Source: JAATGI01 sp036510675
Lineage (GTDB): Bacteria > Pseudomonadota > Alphaproteobacteria > ATCC43930 > CGMCC-115725
Assembly (NCBI GenBank): GCA_036510675.1
Contig: DATCDN010000044.1
Coordinates: 43,093-107,092 of the forward strand
Direction of reading: 5' to 3'
Length of the DNA stretch: 64,000 nucleotides
Numbering within the stretch: the stretch's first letter is position 1; each line of letters begins with the position of its first letter. The notes beneath the pieces were generated by a model. That model was not told the DNA's origin and made no database searches. It was given only the letters and a program-made list of their open reading frames with translations. A program made the position numbers and the translations under genes. Below, in pieces: positions 6,493 through 14,733 of this stretch.

Positions 6493-8904
6493 TCAATGCG
6501 TGATCAAACCGGGCTGATCGTTCCCCTCGATCTTCGCCGGGATGACCGGAGTTTCGTCCCGCTCGTCTTTCCATTCGATCGGGATGAGCTTCTGGGTCAA
6601 TGCATGCAACAGCAACTCATCGACGGTGCCGACGGGAATGATGGTCAGGCCGCGTTTCACATTGTCGGGGATTTCGGCCAAATCCTTTTCATTGTCCTTC
6701 GGGATGAGCGCGGTCTTCAAACCACCGCGCAACGCCGCCAGCAGCTTTTCCTTCAAGCCGCCGATCGGCAGGACGCGTCCGCGCAGCGTGATTTCGCCGG
6801 TCATGGCGACGTCGCGCCGCACCGGAATTCCGCTCAACACCGAGACGATCGATGTCACCATCGCGACGCCGGCCGAAGGTCCATCCTTCGGCGTGGCGCC
6901 CTCGGGCACATGGACGTGAATGTCTTTGCGCTCGAAGATGGTCGGCCGAATGCCGAAGGCGTAGCTGCGCGACTTGACGTAGCTTTCGGCCGCCTGGACA
7001 GATTCCCGCATGACATCGCCGAGCTTGCCGGTCGCGGTGACCCTGCCCTTGCCGGGCACGGTCACGGCCTCGATCGACAGCAATTCGCCGCCGACCTCGG
7101 TCCAGGCCAAGCCGGTGGTGACACCCACCAGATCGTGCTCCTCGACCTCGCCATAGCGGAACTTCCGCACACCGGCGAACTTCTCAAGATTGCGACGCGT
7201 GACCGCCACCTTATCGAGCTTTTTGGTGAGCAGCTCCTTGATGGCCTTGCGCGTCAGATTGGCGATCTCGCGCTCCAGATTACGCACACCGGCTTCCCGC
7301 GTGTAATAGCGGATGAGGTCGCGCAGGGCGTCGTCGGTCATCGACCATTCGTTCTTCTTCAGGCCGTGCTGAGATACCTGTTTCGGAACCAAATGCCGCT
7401 TTGCGATCTCGACCTTTTCGTCCTCGGTATAGCCGGGCAGCCGGATGAGCTCCATGCGATCCAACAGCGGCTGCGGCATGCGCAGCGTATTGGCCGTGGT
7501 GACGAACATCACATCCGACAGATCGTAATCCACCTCGAGATAATGGTCGTTGAACGAAGAGTTTTGCTCGGGATCCAGCACCTCCAGCAAGGCGGAAGAC
7601 GGATCGCCGCGCCAGTCGGTGCCGAGTTTGTCCACTTCGTCCAGCAGGAATAGCGGGTTCGACGTCTTGGCCTTCTTCATGCCCTGAAGGATCTTGCCGG
7701 GCATCGAGCCGATATAGGTCCGCCGATGGCCGCGCACTTCGGCCTCGTCCCGCACGCCGCCCAGCGACATCCGCACGAAGTTACGTCCGGTCGCGCGGGC
7801 GATCGATTTGCCGAGCGAGGTCTTGCCGACGCCCGGAGGCCCCACGAGACACAGGATCGGCCCCTTGACCTTATGCACACGCTGCTGCACGGCCAGATAC
7901 TCGAGGATGCGTTCCTTGACCTTTTCGAGGCCGAAATGATCGGCGTTCAGTACACGCTCGGCCGCCAGGATATCGCGTTTGACCTTGCTGCGCTTTTGCC
8001 ACGGAATCGACAGCATCCAGTCGAGATAGTTGCGCACCACCGTCGCCTCGGCGGACATCGGCGACATGGTCCGCAGCTTGCGCACCTCGGCCAGTGCCTT
8101 TTCGCGGGCCTCCTTGGAGAACTTGGTCTTGCTGATGCGCTGTTCCAGCTCACCCAACTCGTCCTTGCCCTCATCGCCCTCGCCCAGCTCCTTCTGAATG
8201 GCCTTGAGCTGTTCGTTAAGATAGTACTCGCGCTGCGTCTTCTCCATCTGCCGCTTGACGCGGCTACGGATGCGCTTCTCAACCTGAAGAACGCCGATCT
8301 CGCTTTCCATATAGCCGAAGATTTTCTCCAGCCGCGCGGAGACGGCTTCGGCTTCGAGAATCTCCTGCTTTTCTGGAATCTTCAGCGCGAGGTGCGACGC
8401 CAGCGTATCGGCCAGCTTCGAGGGATCGTCGATCTGATTGATCGAGACCAGCACCTCCGGCGGAATCTTCTTGTTGAGCTTGATATATTGCTCGAACTGC
8501 GTCACCGCGGTTCGGGCCAACGCCTCCAGCTCTTGATGCTCGCCGGGCTGTTCCTTGATGGGTTCGGCGAACGCTTGAAAGAACGCCGGATTTTCCGCGA
8601 AGCGCTGAATGCGCGCGCGCTGGCTGCCCTCGACCAGGACCTTCACGGTGCCGTCGGGCAATTTCAGCAATTGCAGCACCGTGCCAATGGTGCCGACGGT
8701 GAACAGATCGCCGGTCGCGGGCTCGTTCTGCTCCGCGTTCTTCTGCGTGACCAGCAGAATTTGCTTGTCGTCTTTCATCACGTCTTCGAGTGCACGAACC
8801 GACTTTTCGCGTCCGACGAACAACGGAACGATCATATGCGGGAAGACGACGATGTCTCGCAACGGCAGAACCGGGAACAACGTACCACGGGGAAGCTCGT
8901 ACAT
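6493..8904 (-). CDS. lon: ATP-dependent protease Lon
   Basis: Cytosolic AAA+ serine protease degrading misfolded and regulatory proteins. At 803 residues it has the normal Lon length. Seen in order are the N-terminal substrate domain (LPLRDIVVFPHMIVPLFVGR), a coiled-coil section with YYLNEQLKAIQKELGEG, Walker A GPPGVGKTSLGKS, Walker B LFLLDEVDKLG, and the C-terminal Ser-Lys protease domain with KDGPSAGVAM carrying the catalytic serine and GGLKEKLLAA carrying the catalytic lysine. It lies between the clpX terminator and hup on the same strand. Confidence 0.98.
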   Translation of the reverse strand: MYELPRGTLFPVLPLRDIVVFPHMIVPLFVGREKSVRALEDVMKDDKQILLVTQKNAEQNEPATGDLFTVGTIGTVLQLLKLPDGTVKVLVEGSQRARIQRFAENPAFFQAFAEPIKEQPGEHQELEALARTAVTQFEQYIKLNKKIPPEVLVSINQIDDPSKLADTLASHLALKIPEKQEILEAEAVSARLEKIFGYMESEIGVLQVEKRIRSRVKRQMEKTQREYYLNEQLKAIQKELGEGDEGKDELGELEQRISKTKFSKEAREKALAEVRKLRTMSPMSAEATVVRNYLDWMLSIPWQKRSKVKRDILAAERVLNADHFGLEKVKERILEYLAVQQRVHKVKGPILCLVGPPGVGKTSLGKSIARATGRNFVRMSLGGVRDEAEVRGHRRTYIGSMPGKILQGMKKAKTSNPLFLLDEVDKLGTDWRGDPSSALLEVLDPEQNSSFNDHYLEVDYDLSDVMFVTTANTLRMPQPLLDRMELIRLPGYTEDEKVEIAKRHLVPKQVSQHGLKKNEWSMTDDALRDLIRYYTREAGVRNLEREIANLTRKAIKELLTKKLDKVAVTRRNLEKFAGVRKFRYGEVEEHDLVGVTTGLAWTEVGGELLSIEAVTVPGKGRVTATGKLGDVMRESVQAAESYVKSRSYAFGIRPTIFERKDIHVHVPEGATPKDGPSAGVAMVTSIVSVLSGIPVRRDVAMTGEITLRGRVLPIGGLKEKLLAALRGGLKTALIPKDNEKDLAEIPDNVKRGLTIIPVGTVDELLLHALTQKLIPIEWKDERDETPVIPAKIEGNDQPGLITH

Positions 8905-8996
8905 GACACCTCTCAGTTTCCGCGACCGCCAAATATAGGCCGGCCGCGTTAATAAGGTGGCACAAGCCGGCGCATATTCAAGATTAAGCTTGACCG

Positions 8997-9023
8997 AAAA
9001 ACGGCGCCTTCGCGGCGCCGTTT
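8997..9023 (-). terminator. Rho-independent terminator downstream of clpX
   Basis: A perfect 10-bp stem (AAACGGCGCC and GGCGCCGTTT) encloses a five-base loop. Read on the minus strand it is followed by a run of five T. It starts about 28 bp after the clpX stop and separates clpX from the lon promoter region. Confidence 0.85.
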
Positions 9024-9050
9024 CGAATTAGCGGCAGGATGCCAGCGGAT

Positions 9051-10316
9051 TCAAGCCGGTGTACCGACATCGCCGCGGCGGTCGGAATAGATATAGAGCG
9101 GCTGCGCCCTGCCTTCGACCACTTCGCGGTTGATGACCATGCCGGTTACCCCGTCGAGTCCCGGCAGGTCGAACATGGGCTCCAGCAGAATTGCCTCCAT
9201 GATCGAGCGCAGACCACGCGCGCCCGTCTTGCGCCGGATCGCCTTATGGGCAATCGCCTTCATCGCCTCTTCATTAAACTCAAGGCGCACATCCTCCATG
9301 TCGAACAGGCGCTGATATTGCTTCACCAGCGCGTTCTTCGGCTTGGTTAGGATGTCCACCAGCGCGCTCTCGTCGAGATCGTCGAGGGTCGCGACGACCG
9401 GCAGGCGACCGACAAATTCGGGAATGAGCCCGAATTTCAGCAAATCCTCCGGCTCCAGATCCTTCAATATCTCGCCGGTCTTGCGCTCTTCCGGCGCGCG
9501 CACTTCGGCGCCAAACCCGATCGACGTGCCTTGCCGGCGCTGCGAGATCAGCTTTTCGAGACCCGCGAACGCACCGCCGCAGACGAATAGGATGTTGGTG
9601 GTGTCGACTTGCAGGAATTCCTGTTGGGGATGCTTGCGGCCGCCCTGCGGCGGCACCGAGGCGACGGTGCCTTCCATGATCTTGAGGAGGGCCTGCTGCA
9701 CCCCCTCGCCCGAGACGTCGCGGGTAATCGAGGGATTGTCCGATTTTCGGCTGATCTTATCGACCTCATCGATATAGACGATGCCGCGCTGGGCGCGCTC
9801 GACATTGTAATCGGCCGCCTGCAGCAGTTTTAGAATGATGTTTTCGACATCCTCGCCGACATACCCCGCCTCGGTCAGCGTGGTGGCGTCGGCCATGGTG
9901 AACGGCACGTCGATGATCCGCGCCAGCGTCTGCGCCAGCAGCGTCTTGCCCGACCCAGTCGGGCCGACCAGCAGAATGTTCGATTTGGCGATTTCGACTT
10001 CGTTGTTCTTCGCGCCGTGGGCCAGCCGCTTATAGTGATTGTGCACCGCCACCGACAGCACCCGCTTGGCGTGGCCCTGCCCGATGACGTAATCATCCAG
10101 CACCTTGCAGATGTCGCGCGGTGTCGGCACGCCGTCGCGCGACTTCACCAGCGTCGTGCGGTGCTCCTCACGGATGATGTCCATGCACAACTCGACGCAT
10201 TCATCACAGATGAATACCGTCGGACCCGCGATGAGCTTCCGAACCTCATGCTGGCTCTTCCCACAGAAAGAGCAGTAGAGCGTGTTCTTGGAATCGCCGC
10301 TGCTGGCTTTAGTCAT
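9051..10316 (-). CDS. clpX: ATP-dependent Clp protease ATP-binding subunit ClpX
   Basis: AAA+ unfoldase that feeds substrates to ClpP. The start at 10316 gives 421 residues beginning MTKASSGDSKN, the usual length. The N-terminal C4 zinc-binding domain is visible (CSFCGKSQHE and FICDECVELC), followed by Walker A GPTGSGKTLLAQ, Walker B IVYIDEVDKI, a RHG-type pore region, and sensor-2 GARGLRSIMEAILL. A further in-frame ATG at 10376 would add 20 atypical residues. The gene lies after clpP with a 168-bp gap that contains a striking inverted repeat, so it may have its own promoter. Confidence 0.98.
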   Translation of the reverse strand: MTKASSGDSKNTLYCSFCGKSQHEVRKLIAGPTVFICDECVELCMDIIREEHRTTLVKSRDGVPTPRDICKVLDDYVIGQGHAKRVLSVAVHNHYKRLAHGAKNNEVEIAKSNILLVGPTGSGKTLLAQTLARIIDVPFTMADATTLTEAGYVGEDVENIILKLLQAADYNVERAQRGIVYIDEVDKISRKSDNPSITRDVSGEGVQQALLKIMEGTVASVPPQGGRKHPQQEFLQVDTTNILFVCGGAFAGLEKLISQRRQGTSIGFGAEVRAPEERKTGEILKDLEPEDLLKFGLIPEFVGRLPVVATLDDLDESALVDILTKPKNALVKQYQRLFDMEDVRLEFNEEAMKAIAHKAIRRKTGARGLRSIMEAILLEPMFDLPGLDGVTGMVINREVVEGRAQPLYIYSDRRGDVGTPA

Positions 10317-10414
10317 GGGCACTCCGTCGACGAATTCGGCATTAACTCTGAATCGCCGCAAACCGCAGCGATTCATCCGATGCCGATACCAATTTCAACA
10401 TGAGTAGCGGATTC

Positions 10415-10448
10415 TTATCAAGAATTACTTACACAACGATCTTGATAA
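10415..10448. promoter_or_regulatory. Perfect 9-bp inverted repeat in the clpX-clpP intergenic region
   Basis: TTATCAAGA and its exact reverse complement TCTTGATAA are separated by 16 A/T-rich bases. They lie in the 168-bp gap upstream of clpX, about 100-130 bases from the clpX start. The arrangement fits a dimeric regulator site or a transcript hairpin. It lacks a T-run, so it is not an obvious terminator for clpP. The function is unknown. Confidence 0.5.
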
Positions 10449-10484
10449 AGATGGTTTAGATTGCTCGAAAGTTAAGCCCTCTCC

Positions 10485-11123
10485 TCATAGGCGAGTTTTT
10501 AGGTCCTCGGGCGACACCGGCCGCGAGAACATGACGTCGTCGATCAGGCCAAACGCCTTGGCATCCTCGGGTGACATGAAATTATCCCGCTCGACCGCCG
10601 CCGCCACCACGTCATAGGTCTGGCCGGTGTGCCGTACATAGATCTCATTCAACCGTTTACGGGTGTTGATCATCTCGCGCGCTTGAATCTCGATATCAGT
10701 GACCTGGCCCTGGGCGCCACCCGAGGGCTGATGGATCATCACCCGCGCATTGGGCAGCGCGAACCGCTTACCCTTGGCGCCGGCGGTCAATAGCAGCGAG
10801 CCCATCGAGGCGGCCTGGCCGATGCACATCGTGGCCACGTCGGGCTTGACGTATTGCATCGTATCATAGATCGCGAGACCAGAGGTCACGACCCCGCCGG
10901 GGGAGTTGATATAGAAATTGATATCCTTCGAAGGGTTGTCGGCCTCAAGGAACAGCAGCTGGGCGCACACAAGGCTGGCGACATGGTCGTCGACCCCGCC
11001 GACCAGGAAAATGATGCGCTCCTTGAGAAGCCGCGAATAGATATCGAATGCCCGCTCGCCGCGGTTGGTCTGCTCGACCACCATCGGCACCAGCGTATTC
11101 ATGTAGAGATTATTCGGCTCCAT
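10485..11123 (-). CDS. clpP: ATP-dependent Clp protease proteolytic subunit ClpP
   Basis: Serine peptidase that forms the tetradecameric degradation chamber used with ClpX. It has 212 residues from ATG 11123 (MEPNNLYMNTLVPMVVEQ), preceded by AAGGGA. Core motifs are FINSPGG-like INSPGGVVTSGLAIYDTM, the nucleophile in GQAASMGSLLL, and the histidine in VMIHQPSGG. The start overlaps the trigger-factor stop by 14 bp. A second methionine at 11102 would avoid the overlap but lacks support. Order tig-clpP-clpX-lon is conserved across Proteobacteria. Confidence 0.97.
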   Translation of the reverse strand: MEPNNLYMNTLVPMVVEQTNRGERAFDIYSRLLKERIIFLVGGVDDHVASLVCAQLLFLEADNPSKDINFYINSPGGVVTSGLAIYDTMQYVKPDVATMCIGQAASMGSLLLTAGAKGKRFALPNARVMIHQPSGGAQGQVTDIEIQAREMINTRKRLNEIYVRHTGQTYDVVAAAVERDNFMSPEDAKAFGLIDDVMFSRPVSPEDLKTRL

Positions 11124-12465
11124 TATCTTTTCCCTTCGCCTCTTTCTCCTCCGCGGCGACCAATTCGGCGGCGGGTACCGAGCGCTCGCTGATCTGGGCC
11201 GAGCCGAGAATATGGTCGACGACCTTATTTTCCAGGATCGGTGCCCGCAGCCCCTCAATGGCGCCCGGCTCATTACGGTAATAGTCCACTACCTTGCGCT
11301 CCTGCCCGGGAAACCGGCGGGCTTCCGCCACCAGGGCCTGATTGATCTCTTCTTGCGTCACCGTGATATTGTGTCGCTTGGCGACTTCTGAAAGGAGCAG
11401 TCCCAGCCGAACGCGTCTTTCCGCCATGCGGCGAAACTCGGCCCGGACCTCGTCCTCGGATTTTCCCTCATTATAGTCAGTGACGCCGCTTTCCTTGGCG
11501 CGATCGCGCTGAAACTCATACTGGCGCCAAATCGTTTCGAATTCCGCATCGACCATGCCCGCCGGCACCGGAAAGTCATGATGCTGGGCGAGTTGGTCCA
11601 GAAGCTGTCGCTTCAGGCGCTGCCGCGCCACGCCTTCATACTCACGGGCGCTCTGTTCGCGCACCATCTGGCGCAACTCGTCGAGATTTTCCATGCCCAG
11701 CGCGCTGGCCAGCGTCTCGTCGATGGGCTGGGGCTGATAGGCGCGGACCTCCTTCATAGTAACGGCGAATTTCGCCGCCTTGCCCGCCAGATCGGCGACA
11801 CCATAATCAGCGGGGAAGCCGACATCGACGGTCCGCGCGTCACCCGCCTTGGCACCGATCAACTGATCCTCGAAGCCCGGGATGAAACTGTTGGAGCCGA
11901 GTTCCAGGCGGTAATCCTGGGCGGCGCCGCCGGGAAATTCCTTGCCCTCGACCTCACCCTTGAAGTCAATCACCACGAGATCGCCGGTCGCGGCTTCTCG
12001 TTCAACCAGTTCGTCCTTGCGCTGACGGTCGGCGAGGCGCTTCAGCGAATCATCAATGTCCGCGTCGGGTATCTCGGGCTTCCACCGTTCCAGCGCGACC
12101 TGGGTGAAATCCATCGGCTCGATCTCGGGCAGCGCCTCGATCGCCAATGTGTATTCCAGGTCCTTGCCCTCGTCGAAAGCGATTATTTCCACCTTCGGTT
12201 GCATCGCGGGGCGAAGATTGCGGTCCCGCAGGGTCTCGTCGGCCGCCTGATTGACCGCGTCCTGGACAATTTCCCCGCGAACATGCGGCAGAAACCGGGT
12301 CTTGAGGACCGACATCGGCGCTTTGCCCGGACGAAAGCCGGGCAGCCGCGTCGTGCGGCCGATTTCGATCAAGCGTTTGTCGATACGCTCGGCAATATCC
12401 ACGGCCGGTATCGTGATCTTGAATTCGTGCTTCAAACCGTCGGTGGTGGTTTCTGTGACTTCCAT
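11110..12465 (-). CDS. tig: Trigger factor (ribosome-associated chaperone, peptidyl-prolyl isomerase)
   Basis: Binds the ribosome exit tunnel and shields nascent chains. The 451-residue protein has the N-terminal ribosome-binding signature LPGFRPGKAPMSVL near residue 43, an FKBP-type PPIase domain around 160-245 (GDLVVIDFKGEVEGKEFPGG), and the long helical C-terminal chaperone domain ending in an acidic tail. It begins just downstream of tRNA-Leu on the same strand and overlaps clpP at its end. Confidence 0.97.
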   Translation of the reverse strand: MEVTETTTDGLKHEFKITIPAVDIAERIDKRLIEIGRTTRLPGFRPGKAPMSVLKTRFLPHVRGEIVQDAVNQAADETLRDRNLRPAMQPKVEIIAFDEGKDLEYTLAIEALPEIEPMDFTQVALERWKPEIPDADIDDSLKRLADRQRKDELVEREAATGDLVVIDFKGEVEGKEFPGGAAQDYRLELGSNSFIPGFEDQLIGAKAGDARTVDVGFPADYGVADLAGKAAKFAVTMKEVRAYQPQPIDETLASALGMENLDELRQMVREQSAREYEGVARQRLKRQLLDQLAQHHDFPVPAGMVDAEFETIWRQYEFQRDRAKESGVTDYNEGKSEDEVRAEFRRMAERRVRLGLLLSEVAKRHNITVTQEEINQALVAEARRFPGQERKVVDYYRNEPGAIEGLRAPILENKVVDHILGSAQISERSVPAAELVAAEEKEAKGKDNGAE

Positions 12466-12493
12466 TCTCGGCTGGACCTATCGCTGGAGACCC

Positions 12494-12578
12494 TGGTGCG
12501 GGCGGAGGGATTTGAACCCCCACGACTTGCGTCGCTGGAACCTAAATCCAGTGCGTCTACCAATTCCGCCACGCCCGC
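12494..12578 (-). tRNA. tRNA-Leu (TAG)
   Basis: Minus-strand 85-nt class II tRNA. The acceptor GCGGGCG pairs with CGCCCGC, the D-arm region is TGGCGGAATTGGTAGACGC, the anticodon stem CTGGA/TCCAG encloses TTTAGGT with anticodon TAG, and a variable arm follows. The T arm contains GGTTCAAATCC, and discriminator A is followed by encoded CCA. The long variable arm and the anticodon identify leucine. Confidence 0.96.
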
Positions 12579-12647
12579 CCGGGAGGCCGCGCTTCATAGC
12601 ATAGCACCGACCCGAATGAATAGCGGCGGGTTGCCCATAATGTAAAC

Positions 12648-12673
12648 GCCCCCGTCGATCGCTCGACGGGGGC
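12648..12673 (-). terminator. Probable terminator hairpin downstream of glnA
   Basis: A perfect 11-bp GC-rich stem, GCCCCCGTCGA and TCGACGGGGGC, encloses a four-base loop 26 bp beyond the glnA stop. The tail on the minus strand is only weakly T-rich (GTTTACATT), so termination strength is uncertain. Confidence 0.65.
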
Positions 12674-12698
12674 AGCCGCGGCGCGGATGGCGAAATCA

Positions 12699-14108
12699 TC
12701 ACACGCTGTAATACATTTCGAATTCAATCGGGTGCGGTGTGTGCTCGAATTTGTGTATTTCCTCGTATTTCAGGTCGATATAGCTCTCGATGAATTCCTT
12801 CGGAAACACGTCACCGCGCGTCAGGAAGGCATGGTTCGCTCGAAGATTCTCCACCGCCTCGCGCAGCGAGCCGCACACCGTCGGTACGTCCTTCAGCTCC
12901 TCCGGCGGCAGATCGTAGAGGTTCTTGTCCATGGCTTCGCCCGGGTGAATCTTGTTCTGGACCCCATCGATACCCGCCATCAGCATCGCGGCGAAGCCGA
13001 GATAGGGATTGGCGGCCGGGTCGGGAAACCGCACCTCGACGCGTTTCGCCTTCGGGCTCGATACATAGGGTATCCGGCACGAGGCCGACCGGTTCTTCGA
13101 CGAATAGGCCAGCAGCACCGGCGCCTCGAAGCCGGGGATCAGGCGCTTGTAGCTGTTGGTGGTCGGGTTGGTGAAGGCATTGAGCGCCTTAGCGTGCTTG
13201 ATGATGCCGCCGATGTAATAGAGCGCGAAATCGCTGAGATCGGCATAGCCCGAGCCGGCGAACAAGGGCTTCTCGCCCTTCCACACCGACTGATGCACGT
13301 GCATGCCCGAGCCATTGTCGCCCTTGATCGGCTTCGGCATGAACGTGACCGTCTTGCCGTACTGGGCCGCGACCATCTGCGCGACATATTTGTAGATTTG
13401 GATGCCGTCCGCCGACTTGGTCAGCGTATCGAACTCGGCGCCCAGCTCGGCTTGGGACGGCGCCACCTCGTGATGGTGCTTCTCGACCTTGAGGCCCATC
13501 TCCGCCATTACCGACAGCATTTCGGCGCGGATATCCGATTGCGCGTCGATCGGCGGCACGGGAAAATAGCCACCCTTGATCGGCGGGCGATGGCCACTAT
13601 TACCGTCGGGCAGTTTCAAGTCGCTCGAATACGGACCCTCCTCGGATTCGATTTCGTAATACGACATGTTCATCGCGTTCTTATAGCGAACTTGGTCGAA
13701 GATGAAGAATTCGGCCTCGGGCCCGAAATAGGCGGTGTCGCCGACGCCCGACGATTTCAGATACGCCTCCGCCTTCTTGGCGATGGAGCGCGGATCGCGG
13801 CTATAGGGCTGGCCGGTGCCTGGCTCATGCACATCGCAAAAGATCACCAGCGAGGTCTGCGCCGCGAACGGGTCCAGCACCGCCGTCGCGCAATCCGGCA
13901 TCAGCACCATGTCGCTGTCGTTGATCGCCTTCCACCCGGCGATCGATGAGCCATCGAACATGACGCCGCCGGCAAGAAAATCGGGCGTGATGGTGCGGAT
14001 GTGATGCGCCAGATGCTGCCACTTGCCGCGCGGATCCGTGAACCGGAAATCGACGTATTTGACGTCGTGTTCCTTGATCAACCCCATGACTGTATCAATG
14101 TCGGACAT
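12699..14108 (-). CDS. glnA: Glutamine synthetase type I
   Basis: Forms glutamine from glutamate, ammonia and ATP in the cytosol. The start at 14108 gives 469 residues, the standard GSI-beta length. Motifs include VMFDGSSIAGW, the metal-ligand region YFGPEAEFFIFD, NGSGMHVHQSVWK, and the adenylylation site around Tyr-397 in MDKNLYDLPPEE. The adenylylation tyrosine implies control by GlnE/GlnB. It is preceded by glnB at 123 bp, with no hairpin seen between, so both probably share the sigma-54 promoter upstream of glnB. A 5' extension to 14156 lacks support. Confidence 0.98.
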   Translation of the reverse strand: MSDIDTVMGLIKEHDVKYVDFRFTDPRGKWQHLAHHIRTITPDFLAGGVMFDGSSIAGWKAINDSDMVLMPDCATAVLDPFAAQTSLVIFCDVHEPGTGQPYSRDPRSIAKKAEAYLKSSGVGDTAYFGPEAEFFIFDQVRYKNAMNMSYYEIESEEGPYSSDLKLPDGNSGHRPPIKGGYFPVPPIDAQSDIRAEMLSVMAEMGLKVEKHHHEVAPSQAELGAEFDTLTKSADGIQIYKYVAQMVAAQYGKTVTFMPKPIKGDNGSGMHVHQSVWKGEKPLFAGSGYADLSDFALYYIGGIIKHAKALNAFTNPTTNSYKRLIPGFEAPVLLAYSSKNRSASCRIPYVSSPKAKRVEVRFPDPAANPYLGFAAMLMAGIDGVQNKIHPGEAMDKNLYDLPPEELKDVPTVCGSLREAVENLRANHAFLTRGDVFPKEFIESYIDLKYEEIHKFEHTPHPIEFEMYYSV

Positions 14109-14231
14109 CGTCTTTTCCTGTCTTTCAAGCGAGATTGTTGAGTCCCCAAACGCCATCGCGGCGGCGCAACCCCGTGCGGCCGCCGTTATATCCCTCTCCG
14201 CATCAATGCCGCCGCGCCCGGGCGGCGCCGG

Positions 14232-14570
14232 TCAGATTGCGTCTTTGCCGCGCTCGCCGGTGCGGATGCGAATCGCTTCCTCGACATTGGTGACGAAGAT
14301 CTTGCCGTCGCCGATGCGACCCGTATGCGCCGAATGCTGGATCGCCTCGATTGCGCGTTCGACCAGCGAATCTTCCATCACCACTTCGATTTTCACCTTG
14401 GGGAGGAAATCCACGACGTACTCCGCGCCGCGATACAGCTCGGTATGTCCTTTCTGCCGGCCGAATCCCTTCGCCTCGGTTACCGTGATGCCCTGGATGC
14501 CAACCTCGTGAAGCGCTTCTTTCACCTCGTCGAGTTTGAACGGCTTGATGATGGCTTCGATTTTTTTCAT
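14232..14570 (-). CDS. glnB: Nitrogen regulatory protein P-II
   Basis: Trimeric sensor of 2-oxoglutarate and ATP/ADP that controls GlnE, NtrB and other targets. It has 112 residues starting MKKIEAIIKPFKLDEVKEAL. The T-loop with uridylylation target Tyr-51 is intact (GHTELYRGAEY), followed by the second PII signature GRIGDGKIFV. The order glnB-glnA is the usual alphaproteobacterial operon and makes this GlnB rather than GlnK, which normally sits with amtB. Confidence 0.97.
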   Translation of the reverse strand: MKKIEAIIKPFKLDEVKEALHEVGIQGITVTEAKGFGRQKGHTELYRGAEYVVDFLPKVKIEVVMEDSLVERAIEAIQHSAHTGRIGDGKIFVTNVEEAIRIRTGERGKDAI

Positions 14571-14633
14571 ACGCGACCTGCCTGCAGGAATTCCGTGGCC
14601 CAACGCCAACCGCCGGGCCCTCGGTCTCACCTA

Positions 14634-14649
14634 AGCATGAGCCGTGCCA
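14634..14649 (-). promoter_or_regulatory. Sigma-54 (-24/-12) promoter of glnBA
   Basis: Read on the minus strand the site is TGGCACGGCTCATGCT. It matches the RpoN consensus TGGCAC-N5-TTGC in every defined base except one, and the -24 GG and -12 GC are separated by exactly 10 bases. It lies 64 bases upstream of the glnB ATG, predicting a leader of about 50 nt. NtrC-activated sigma-54 promoters before glnBA are known in other Alphaproteobacteria. Confidence 0.8.
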
Positions 14650-14707
14650 GCCGCCGCGCGCCATTCACCGAACCTAGCGGCTTTCCCGCGCCAGGAAAAC
14701 AGGCTAC

Positions 14708-14726
14708 TTGCCGAAAATTTAGGCAA
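14708..14726. promoter_or_regulatory. Short dyad upstream of the glnB promoter
   Basis: TTGCC and GGCAA flank an A/T-rich centre about 60-90 bases upstream of the -24 element, within the range of an activator site. It does not match the GCACC-N7-GGTGC NtrC consensus, so its role is open. It also lies just after the stop of the upstream MFS gene. Confidence 0.3.
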
Positions 14727-14733
14727 ACCCCTC

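Noticed and set aside
8905..8996. A possible heat-shock promoter before lon, because CCTATATTTG matches an alphaproteobacterial RpoH -10 pattern
   Set aside because: No CTTG element lies at the required distance upstream, so the match is not convincing.
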